Assembly: GCA_030606465.1 (NCBI GenBank)
Contig: JAUWGL010000047.1
Coordinates: forward strand, 1-6,804
Reading direction: 5' to 3'
Length of the DNA stretch: 6,804 bases
Source: Thermoplasmata archaeon
Lineage (GTDB): Archaea; Thermoplasmatota; E2; DHVEG-1
Each line of letters starts with the position of its first letter. Positions within the stretch are counted from its first letter, which is position 1. Positions 1-5,204 of the stretch are shown piece after piece. The notes beneath the pieces were generated by a model. It saw only the letters and a list, made by a program, of their open reading frames with translations, searched no databases and was not told where the DNA came from. The translations under genes were made by a program, and so were the position numbers.

Positions 1-2
1 CA

Positions 3-116
3 AAGATGAATATTAAGAAGAAGAGTAATAAATCTGATAAGAAATCTAATAGTCAGATTAGGAAGAAGCCTAACAAGAATAAAGGCAAAATAAAATCTTC
101 AAAAAAAATAAAGTAA
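3..116 (+). CDS. C-terminal tail of a lysine-rich protein (5' end outside window)
   Basis: Only one frame is open from the window edge, and it ends at TAA 114-116. The visible 37 residues are almost entirely Lys, Asn and Ser (for example KSDKKSNSQIRKKPNKNKGK). Such a tail fits the cytoplasmic end of an archaeal membrane protein, like the basic tails of the proteins at 1701-2366 and 2887-5151, or a nucleic-acid-binding extension. An ATG at 6-8 lies in frame, but no Shine-Dalgarno sequence is visible before it, so I read this as the end of a longer gene. The next gene may begin at 137, about 20 bp downstream on the same strand, which suggests an operon. Function cannot be told from the tail. 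Confidence 0.5.
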   Translation, partial: KMNIKKKSNKSDKKSNSQIRKKPNKNKGKIKSSKKIK

Positions 117-136
117 AAAACAAAAGGGAAACTCGA

Positions 137-731
137 ATGGAAAAAAAGTGTTTTTAAAAGATTCAAATAAAAAAAATTGGCATAATTTCAAATGTAATAG
201 ATGACAAAGATAAAAGTTTGATTGGATCTGAAATAAAAGATGATAAATTCAACGAGGTTTTGGACTTATTGGAGAATTTACTTGAGGAGGGTGAAAACCG
301 ATTAATATTCATACCTGAAAGTTATCAAAACGCTATTAAAATAATTGAAAAATTAGAATTTAAAGATCGGCTTTTCCCTGAACTTGCTGTTCTTCTTGAA
401 GGTAAAACTGTTCCTGATGAAGAAATTTACAATACATTTTTCAAAGATGATAAAAAAATCAAGGATAAAATAAAAAATTTATGTTCTTTTAAAGAGATAC
501 TTGAGAAAAACCTGAAAACTTTAAAGAAACGACGTATGCTCCTAGAAAAAACATTTAAAGAATTAAATCAGAAAAAAAATCTTAGAAAACACTGATAACG
601 AATTTTTCTTCAAAAACATAAAAGATCAACATCGCAAGCTTGAGATCATAGATGAAAACATCAAAATATACAAAGACATACTAAAAAGAATTAAAGTTAC
701 TTCTTTTGGTTTTTTAGGAAAACATAAATAA
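137..731 (+). pseudogene. Frame-disrupted gene for a charged helical protein of about 190 residues
   Basis: Three coding-like segments join into one protein if three A-runs each change by one base. (1) ATG at 137 (weak GGGA about 8 nt upstream) opens MEKK; adding one A to the run at 141-147 continues as VFLKDSNKK. (2) Removing one A from the run at 169-176 enters the long frame (KIGIISNVIDDKDK...) that is open to TGA 593-595. (3) Removing one A from 572-579 continues as ILENTDNEFFFKNIKDQHRK... to TAA 729-731. The restored product is rich in Glu, Lys and Leu with probable long helices, no signal peptide and no membrane segment, so probably cytoplasmic. I do not recognise the family. That all three lesions lie in homopolymers suggests sequencing or assembly error as much as real decay; programmed slippage is a weaker third option. 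Confidence 0.5.
218..595 (+). CDS. Hypothetical charged helical protein (uninterrupted central part of the broken gene)
   Basis: This is the longest uninterrupted piece of the disrupted gene at 137-731. The frame is open from 158, just after a TAA, but holds no ATG or GTG before TTG 218, and that TTG has no Shine-Dalgarno sequence. The true N-terminus therefore probably lies upstream in other frames. Residues 1-25 and 75-125 are strongly charged and helix-like. The middle (LIFIPESYQNAIKIIEKLEF, then a Leu-rich FPELAVLLEG stretch) looks like a small alpha/beta core. There is no catalytic motif I can name. If the sequence is correct as given, this is a 125-residue orphan protein; otherwise it is the core of a protein about 190 residues long. 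Confidence 0.45.
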   Translation: MIGSEIKDDKFNEVLDLLENLLEEGENRLIFIPESYQNAIKIIEKLEFKDRLFPELAVLLEGKTVPDEEIYNTFFKDDKKIKDKIKNLCSFKEILEKNLKTLKKRRMLLEKTFKELNQKKNLRKH

Positions 732-861
732 AAACCATAACGCTGAGGCTGCAGAATAAAAAAAAGACTCTTCAAAACTTGATCCCTATTTTTCCATACC
801 AATTTTTTACCTGTTGATAATATTAGTAAAACATCTCTTTTTTACATTTTGCTATTGAAAA

Positions 862-877
862 CGAAACTTATAAAAAC
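862..877 (+). promoter_or_regulatory. Archaeal BRE/TATA promoter of the secreted protein gene
   Basis: A purine-rich BRE-like CGAAA (862-866) directly precedes CTTATAAAAAC (867-877), a good archaeal TATA box. Initiation about 25 nt downstream would fall near 895-902. That gives a leader of about 55 nt containing the hairpin at 908-938 and the Shine-Dalgarno sequence at 941-946. Confidence 0.6.
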
Positions 878-907
878 TCTTATTCCATTTTAATACTGCA
901 CTACTGA

Positions 908-938
908 CGGCTATAACTATGAGACTAAGTTATAGTTG
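908..938 (+). promoter_or_regulatory. Leader hairpin just upstream of the ribosome binding site
   Basis: CTATAACT (911-918) and AGTTATAG (928-935) form a perfect 8-bp inverted repeat around a 9-nt loop. Two G-U pairs and one C-G pair extend it to 11 bp (908-938). It ends 2 nt before AGGAGA (941-946). In RNA it could stabilise the transcript or modulate translation of the secreted protein; in DNA it could be an operator. The inverted repeat is seen; the role is inferred. Confidence 0.5.
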
Positions 939-940
939 GT

Positions 941-946
941 AGGAGA
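941..946 (+). promoter_or_regulatory. Shine-Dalgarno sequence deciding ATG 954
   Basis: AGGAGA sits 7 nt before ATG 954. It supports that start over the in-frame TTG at 936, which lies upstream of the site and inside the leader hairpin region. Confidence 0.65.
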
Positions 947-953
947 GATAGAA

Positions 954-1487
954 ATGGGATGCAATGAAAATAAAATAAAGAATTTATTAGTAATATGTCT
1001 TATAACAGCAATATTAACAACAGCTGTTTCACCGATTGTTTTAGGCGGAGCTCATGATGATACAGTTGTAGTAACCTTTGACCCAACTGGGGATATAGCT
1101 TTAGAAGTTTGGCCTGCTACTGCGACTTTCGGTTCAGTTACATTCAGCACCTCGGATAACGGACCAACTGAAGGAGCGGGTGATACTGATTATACACTTT
1201 ATAATAATGGCACTTTGGCAGCTGATATATATATTTTTAGTAACACCACAACAGATGGCGGTGAAATGACTCTCGATAATGCTGGTGCTCCTAGTGCTGA
1301 TGAGTATTCACTTGATGCTACAGGATCCAATGCACAACAAATCACTAATACCAATGCTTCTTGGTCAGCAAATTTAGCTGCAAGTGGAACCATTACTTTT
1401 GGAATTGATCTAGATCTTGGATCTGGAACCCAAGACTGGGGTGCGCAGACTACTACAATAAACGTTACTGGAGTAATACACACATAA
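954..1487 (+). CDS. Secreted acidic beta-rich surface protein, 177 residues
   Basis: The start at ATG 954 is fixed by AGGAGA 7 nt upstream. Residues 1-31 form a signal sequence: a short N-terminal region with two Lys, a hydrophobic stretch around NLLVICLITAILTTAV, then small residues ending LGGA. The mature part is acidic and rich in Thr, Ser, Gly, Ala and Asp in alternating beta-strand patterns, with almost no Lys or Arg. It carries four N-glycosylation sequons (N85, N97, N134, N170). There is no C-terminal membrane helix, so the protein is either released or held by other surface proteins. The pattern LEVWPATATFGSVTF (50-64) and the closing strand TTTINVTGV recall WxL-type or fibre-like beta-sandwich surface proteins, but I do not recognise a defined family. 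It is monocistronic, with its own promoter and terminator. GC looks higher than in its neighbours, which may reflect strong expression. Confidence 0.85.
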   Translation: MGCNENKIKNLLVICLITAILTTAVSPIVLGGAHDDTVVVTFDPTGDIALEVWPATATFGSVTFSTSDNGPTEGAGDTDYTLYNNGTLAADIYIFSNTTTDGGEMTLDNAGAPSADEYSLDATGSNAQQITNTNASWSANLAASGTITFGIDLDLGSGTQDWGAQTTTINVTGVIHT

Positions 1488-1502
1488 AGATATTAAAAAT
1501 AA

Positions 1503-1557
1503 AAAAAGAAATAAACCTTATTTCTTTTTATCTTATTTTTCTCTTTTTTTATCATGA
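1503..1557 (+). terminator. Hairpin plus T-tract terminator of the secreted protein gene
   Basis: AAAAAGAAATAA (1503-1514) and TTATTTCTTTTT (1518-1529) form a perfect 12-bp inverted repeat with a 3-nt loop, followed by T-rich runs up to about 1551. It begins 15 nt after the stop codon. T-tracts alone can terminate archaeal transcription, so the hairpin may serve mainly for 3' end stability. Confidence 0.6.
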
Positions 1558-1629
1558 GATAATTTTTAGTTTATAATACTTTAGTTACTGTTTTAGTAAA
1601 TTAAATAATAAAAGAGTATGGAGCTGGAA

Positions 1630-1641
1630 TATTATAAAAAA
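1630..1641 (+). promoter_or_regulatory. Candidate TATA box for the Ig-like membrane protein gene
   Basis: ATTATAAAAAAA-like sequence at 1630-1641 would place initiation near 1658-1665 and a leader of about 40 nt before GTG 1701. A second TATA-like stretch at 1675-1684 is too close to the start codon to be the better choice. Confidence 0.4.
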
Positions 1642-1700
1642 ACTGTTTAGAAAAGATTAAAAACATCTAACCCTTTTATATTTTAATGAGGATGTTGGAT

Positions 1701-2366
1701 GTGAAAAGATTAAAAATAATTTTTCTGCTTTTTTTCTTGGTAGCAGGAAATATCTTACTTTTTACATCTCCAGCAGTCAAGGCTGATGTAAAAGCATCAC
1801 CAGCAGAATTAGTTATTACGATGCCAGATGGCTATCCAGATGATAAAATACAATATAAAATCAAGATAACAAATCCTTATTCAGCACAAATGAATGTAAA
1901 ATCAAAAATAATTAATCCATTTGATTTGACAACAAATTTTACAAATGTACCTGACTTATCATGGATTACTATTTCTCCTGAAAATCTACGTGTTCCTCCT
2001 AATAGCTATGGAGAACTAGAAGTAACGATAATAATACCTGAAGATGAAAAAAACAAACAATACAATAAAAGTTGGGAGGCTTGGGCCTACTTGGCTCCTA
2101 AGGTTGATGGTTCAGCGACTAATGTAGCAATCCAAACACAGCTTGCAATAAGACTTTATATTCATACTCCATCAGGTACGATGACATCGAAAACGATATC
2201 GACTCCCCCAAATTTTTACATATTGATAGGCATTATTATAGGCTCATTAGTAATACTTATGATTTCTTCTTATCTTAGAAAGAAAAAGAACATCAAATAT
2301 AATCAGGCAGCCATGTTTTATGTTAAAAAGAAAGGAAATAAAGATCGTAAGGATAAAAAGATCTGA
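1701..2366 (+). CDS. Membrane-anchored Ig-like surface protein (WxL-anchor/DUF916-like), 221 residues
   Basis: GTG 1701 is preferred because GAGG (1688-1691) lies 9 nt upstream and gives a compact signal peptide (KRLKIIFLLFFLVAG, cleavage probably near VKA-D). ATG 1686 and ATG 1692 are in frame but lack a ribosome binding site. After the signal comes one beta-sandwich ectodomain (about 30-157) with motifs SPAELVITMPDG (33-44), PDLSWI (84-89), a VPPNSYGELEV strand, WEAW (125-128) and RLYIHTP (151-157). A membrane helix spans about 172-192, followed by a basic tail of about 29 residues. Topology: ectodomain outside, tail in the cytoplasm. The fold pattern resembles the DUF916-type domain of Gram-positive WxL-interacting proteins; that is my inference. 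The protein at 5205-5816 shares every motif and is a clear paralogue. The secreted protein encoded just upstream is a possible binding partner. Confidence 0.85.
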   Translation: MKRLKIIFLLFFLVAGNILLFTSPAVKADVKASPAELVITMPDGYPDDKIQYKIKITNPYSAQMNVKSKIINPFDLTTNFTNVPDLSWITISPENLRVPPNSYGELEVTIIIPEDEKNKQYNKSWEAWAYLAPKVDGSATNVAIQTQLAIRLYIHTPSGTMTSKTISTPPNFYILIGIIIGSLVILMISSYLRKKKNIKYNQAAMFYVKKKGNKDRKDKKI

Positions 2367-2369
2367 TTT

Positions 2370-2406
2370 CTTTAAATTCTTGTTTTTGTTTTAGTATTTT
2401 TTTTCA
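2370..2406 (+). terminator. T-tract terminator after the Ig-like protein gene
   Basis: Several T-runs (TGTTTTTGTTTTAG, then T8 at about 2397-2404) follow the stop at 2366 without a strong hairpin. This is the usual form of an archaeal intrinsic terminator and would separate this gene from the operon beginning at 2524. Confidence 0.5.
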
Positions 2407-2439
2407 TTATGTAATGTTATGTTTCTCTCCTTTGGCGAA

Positions 2440-2483
2440 TCATATGTGACTCATATGTGAATCATATATGATCCATATTTGAT
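2440..2483 (+). promoter_or_regulatory. Operator array: four boxes at an exact 11-bp period
   Basis: Boxes start at 2440 (TCATATGTGA), 2451 (TCATATGTGA), 2462 (TCATATATGA) and 2473 (CCATATTTGA), each followed by one spacer base. Each is a near or perfect palindrome, and the junctions also form TGA-N-TCA dyads. An 11-bp period puts the boxes on about the same face of the helix. The array lies just upstream of the TATA element of two RHH genes. RHH proteins commonly bind short tandem operators cooperatively and repress their own gene, so this is the probable binding site for those products. Confidence 0.8.
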
Positions 2484-2486
2484 AAT

Positions 2487-2498
2487 AAAATATTTAAA
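2487..2498 (+). promoter_or_regulatory. TATA element of the RHH/surface protein operon
   Basis: AAAATATTTAAA lies between the 11-bp array and the extended palindrome. Initiation about 25 nt downstream of its centre would fall near 2518-2520, only a few bases before ATG 2524. No Shine-Dalgarno sequence is visible, so the first gene is probably translated from a leaderless or nearly leaderless transcript. Confidence 0.55.
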
Positions 2499-2502
2499 CA
2501 AA

Positions 2503-2520
2503 TGACTCATATATGAATCA
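2503..2520 (+). promoter_or_regulatory. Extended palindromic operator between the TATA element and the start codon
   Basis: TGACTCATATATGAATCA is symmetric apart from the two spacer bases: TGA-N-TCATATATGA-N-TCA. The core TCATATATGA (2507-2516) matches box 3 of the upstream array exactly. A weak further half-box starts at 2518, again 11 bp on, running into the ATG. Protein bound here would cover the predicted start site, so repression is the expected effect. Confidence 0.7.
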
Positions 2521-2523
2521 CTC

Positions 2524-2715
2524 ATGGGTAAAAGTCAGAGATTTCCTGTTGCTTTTCCTCCCATTGTTCGGGATATAATTAAACAACAAGTGGGGGTAAT
2601 AGGCAGCTCTGAATCTGAAGTCGTCAAAAACATAGTTCTCATCTATCTAACTGAGAGAAACCTCTTAAAAATAGGTGGTACTGGAAAGAAGAGAACGGGG
2701 GGGCGGAATGGGTAA
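2524..2715 (+). CDS. Ribbon-helix-helix (CopG/MetJ-type) DNA-binding regulator, copy 1
   Basis: This 63-residue protein has the RHH layout: a short strand with the QRFPVAF pattern (5-11) that would insert in the DNA major groove as an antiparallel pair in the dimer, helix A at about 13-23 (PIVRDIIKQQV), a GSS turn, and helix B at about 29-46 (SESEVVKNIVLIYLTERN). The tail is basic and Gly-rich (GGTGKKRTGGRNG). ATG 2524 has no ribosome binding site and lies at the predicted transcript start. It probably acts as a repressor on the boxes at 2440-2520 and so on its own operon. Its last 8 bp overlap the start of an almost identical second copy, so the two are likely translationally coupled and may form homo- or heterodimers. 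The target assignment is inferred from position; RHH family membership is strongly supported by the sequence pattern. Confidence 0.85.
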   Translation: MGKSQRFPVAFPPIVRDIIKQQVGVIGSSESEVVKNIVLIYLTERNLLKIGGTGKKRTGGRNG

Positions 2716-2856
2716 AAGTCAGAGATTTCCTGTTGCTTTTCCTCCCATTGTTCGGGACGTAATTAAACAACAAGTGGGAACACTAGGAAGCTCTGAATCT
2801 GAAGTCGTCAAAAACATAGTTCTCATCTATCTAACTGAGAGAAACCTCTTAAAAAT
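2524..2856 (+). repeat. Tandem gene duplication, unit 184 bp
   Basis: Bases 2524-2672 and 2708-2856 align without gaps with 7 differences in 149 positions by my count. Only the 3' ends of the genes diverge. The operators are not duplicated with the gene. The similarity indicates a recent duplication or continuing gene conversion. Confidence 0.9.
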
Positions 2857-2890
2857 CGGCGAAAAGAGGAAAAGGGAGGGGAGGCGATGA
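2708..2890 (+). CDS. Ribbon-helix-helix DNA-binding regulator, copy 2
   Basis: The 60-residue product starts at ATG 2708, where the first residues repeat the MGKSQRF start of copy 1; an upstream in-frame GTG at 2675 would only add linker. GGGGGGCGGA just upstream can act as ribosome binding site. Over the first 50 residues it differs from copy 1 at three positions (Ile to Val in helix A, Val-Ile to Thr-Leu before the GSS turn); the strand expected to read DNA bases is unchanged, so both copies should recognise the same operator. The C-terminal tail differs (EKRKREGRR). Its start overlaps copy 1 by 8 bp, and its TGA overlaps the ATG of the surface protein gene as ATGA. That coupling ties regulator dose to surface-protein production. 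Confidence 0.85.
   Translation: MGKSQRFPVAFPPIVRDVIKQQVGTLGSSESEVVKNIVLIYLTERNLLKIGEKRKREGRR
2876..2884 (+). promoter_or_regulatory. Ribosome binding site for the beta-helix surface protein gene
   Basis: GGGAGGGGAGG just before ATG 2887 is a strong purine-rich Shine-Dalgarno region inside the end of RHH copy 2. It supports ATG 2887 as start and independent or re-initiating translation of the large gene. Confidence 0.6.
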
Positions 2891-5151
2891 ACAGGAGACT
2901 AAATACCCAATTATTAACCCTCCTGACAATTGTATTATTTCTATTAACTTTGTCTTCATCAATAGTAAAATCTGTACCACCTGTTCATCAGGAAACATTG
3001 ATAGTTGATATAACTGGGAATGGAGATTTCACGAGCATTAAAGAGGCAATCAGTAATGCTGGTGCAAATGCCATCATCGAAATAAAAGAAGGTACCTATA
3101 AAGAAAACAATTTCGAGATAAATAAAAAATTAACAATAATCGGAGACGGCCAAACAAGTACTATAATTGATTGCGAGGGCAACAATGGTTTCATATTTAA
3201 TAGTCCATATGTGAATATAGAAAATCTTAAATTGATAAACACTGGAGAATATGCCATATCTGTTGAATTTGATAGTATCTGGTGTAATATTACTCGGTGC
3301 ACCATAGAAATTCCCATGCATAAAACTGGCATAAAAATAAAAGCTTCATCTACTGTTGTTTCTGATTGTAACGTTATAGGAACCACCTCAACTGGTATTG
3401 GCGTGGAAATAAGAAAAACCAGTAATGTAATCAATAATTGCAATATTCACGGGTTAAATATCGGTGTTTTAGCGTTCGTAGATGCTTACAATAATGAGAT
3501 TATAAGTTGCAATATATTTGATAATACAAATGGCGTTGAAATTCGTATCAATTCACGTGATAATATCGTAACCACATGTAACATCTATGCCAACGAATTG
3601 GGGGTTTATTTCTGGCAAAATGCTAATTATAATTCTGTTTATCTCAACAACTTTTGGAGAAATGATGTTGCAGCATCTGATAAATCCAACAACACCTGGG
3701 ATGATGGATCATTTGGCAACTACTGGGATCAATATACTGGTTTAGATGTAAATAATGATGGAATCGGTGATACACCATATGTAATATCTGAAAACAACGA
3801 AGATAGATATCCCTTAACAGATATGTTGTTACCTGAAGAAATAACAGCGCCTTCTAACGTGAAACACATCTCCAGCAGTTCAAATAATATAGCTTCATTT
3901 ACCTGGGACCCCTCAGTTTATAATAAAGGAGTTGAAGGCTATTATGTTAAGATAGATAACAACCCTGAAACATTTATTGGTGATACAACAAGTTGGACAT
4001 CTACTGATGCTATTTCAAATGGAGTTCACACCTTTTATGTAAAAGCAAAAGGAAATGATGATGCTTTAAGCAGTTATGCATCAATTACATTCTTGATTGA
4101 TACTACATTCATAGATAACGATAATGATGGATGGAGTGATGAAGAAGAGCAGATATATGGTACAGATCCAAATAATCCAGAAAACTATCCATTAGATACA
4201 GATAACGATCGTATACCTGATTCTGTTGATACAGATGATGATAATGATGGCTATAATGATGATATGGAAACATCCTATGCCACAAGTACAACTGACTCTA
4301 ATATTTACCCAACTGACACAGATGGTGACGGCATACCAGATGAAGATTCGCCAGATGGAAAATACACAGGAGATGTAGATGATGATGGTGACTACCTGAA
4401 AGATACAATTGAAAATAGACTTGGTTCTAACCCATTGGATAAATCAGATACAAAGAAAATCTACATCATAGGTGAACCATACTTCCTTGTAGATACCTCT
4501 CAAAATGGGGTTTACAATATACTATATGATGTTAATGATGATACAATAACTGCTGTGGAAAAGTATAATGGAAACTATCTTATTGACAAAGATGGGGATA
4601 ACTCCTGGGATTACATCTACATTGTTGCAGATAATTCTTTAGAAGAATATAAAACGAAAATAACAACTCCATTACTAACAATACAAACAATATTAATTAT
4701 TTTGATTTTAGTCATTATATCAGTTATTATATTATATTACTTTAGAGATAAAATCAGGAATTATAAGCCCTTTAGAAAAACCAAAAAAACTGTTAGAAAA
4801 CCATCCCATGAAAAACCATTGAGAATCATTGCTAGCGACAGAGAAACCATAGACATGACCAGTCAAACAAAAAACCTGTTAGAAAGCATACAACAAGATG
4901 TAACAGCGTATATGAAGAAACTAAATCAAATTGAGGATCAGATCTCTACAACAATAAAAACAGAGGATAAAGAATCATTAAAAACTTTACAGGGAAAAAT
5001 TGATAAATCAAAAAAGGTTGATAATATCAAAGAAACAAAAATAGATAACATTTCACATAAAAAAGAGGATGCAAAGACAAAGGAGTATTTATCAGAGAAT
5101 GTTGAAGAAAAAGTGGATGAGCTCCTTTCAAAACTTGATAAAAAAAAGTAA
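2887..5151 (+). CDS. Large membrane-anchored surface protein: NosD-like beta-helix, Ig-like domain, TSP3-like repeats, cytoplasmic tail
   Basis: The 754 residues read as follows. Signal peptide 1-30. NosD-type parallel beta-helix about 36-265, with repeated right-handed coil units such as NNCNIHG, ISCNIFDNTNG and TTCNIYANELG. A terminal motif NTWDDG...GNYWDQYTG...DGIGDTPYVI...DRYPL (269-310), typical of archaeal NosD-like surface proteins. An Ig/FN3-like domain about 316-405. Asp-rich, calcium-binding TSP3-like repeats about 408-515 (DNDNDGWSDEEE, DTDNDRIPDSVDTDDDNDGYND, DTDGDGIPDED). A beta unit about 523-588. A membrane helix 597-619. A cytoplasmic tail of about 135 residues, highly charged with probable coiled coil (655-700 and 735-752). 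The beta-helix suggests carbohydrate or surface binding, but no catalytic residues are evident. The long inner tail is unusual and suggests a link to a cytoplasmic partner. It overlaps RHH copy 2 by ATGA. Confidence 0.9.
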   Translation: MNRRLNTQLLTLLTIVLFLLTLSSSIVKSVPPVHQETLIVDITGNGDFTSIKEAISNAGANAIIEIKEGTYKENNFEINKKLTIIGDGQTSTIIDCEGNNGFIFNSPYVNIENLKLINTGEYAISVEFDSIWCNITRCTIEIPMHKTGIKIKASSTVVSDCNVIGTTSTGIGVEIRKTSNVINNCNIHGLNIGVLAFVDAYNNEIISCNIFDNTNGVEIRINSRDNIVTTCNIYANELGVYFWQNANYNSVYLNNFWRNDVAASDKSNNTWDDGSFGNYWDQYTGLDVNNDGIGDTPYVISENNEDRYPLTDMLLPEEITAPSNVKHISSSSNNIASFTWDPSVYNKGVEGYYVKIDNNPETFIGDTTSWTSTDAISNGVHTFYVKAKGNDDALSSYASITFLIDTTFIDNDNDGWSDEEEQIYGTDPNNPENYPLDTDNDRIPDSVDTDDDNDGYNDDMETSYATSTTDSNIYPTDTDGDGIPDEDSPDGKYTGDVDDDGDYLKDTIENRLGSNPLDKSDTKKIYIIGEPYFLVDTSQNGVYNILYDVNDDTITAVEKYNGNYLIDKDGDNSWDYIYIVADNSLEEYKTKITTPLLTIQTILIILILVIISVIILYYFRDKIRNYKPFRKTKKTVRKPSHEKPLRIIASDRETIDMTSQTKNLLESIQQDVTAYMKKLNQIEDQISTTIKTEDKESLKTLQGKIDKSKKVDNIKETKIDNISHKKEDAKTKEYLSENVEEKVDELLSKLDKKK

Positions 5152-5204
5152 AAAAAGTAAAAAAAGATTATATGTTTGACAAAAACTGTGGAGGGATATG
5201 ACTT

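Noticed and set aside
1199..1483. Open frame of 94 codons on the minus strand
   Set aside because: It lies wholly antisense to the secreted protein gene, which has a signal peptide, ribosome binding site, promoter and terminator. Its own translation is low-complexity with no ribosome binding site.
2440..2520. CRISPR array or replication iterons
   Set aside because: The units are 11 bp with one spacer base, too short for CRISPR. The position on a promoter of an RHH gene favours operators. A plasmid origin with a CopG-like protein was considered, but no Rep gene is present and the neighbours are surface and housekeeping genes.
2524..2890. Toxin-antitoxin pair made of the two small genes
   Set aside because: Both products are the same RHH protein, and no toxin-like partner follows; the next gene is a secreted membrane-anchored protein.
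3096..3443. Minus-strand open frames within the beta-helix gene, with others at 3130-3321 and 4109-4291
   Set aside because: These are shadows of the large plus-strand gene. The one at 4109-4291 is a His/Tyr-rich product caused by the Asp-rich repeats (GAT read as ATC or as TCA/CAT on the other strand).
5140..5170. AAAAAAAGT repeat as a regulatory element
   Set aside because: The three A-rich repeats cover the Lys codons at the end of the large gene and the bases just after it; this looks like simple-sequence slippage.
5198..5204. ATG at 5198 as start of the last operon gene
   Set aside because: It is out of frame with the long coding region and only 2 nt after the Shine-Dalgarno sequence. 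ATG 5205 gives a good signal peptide.
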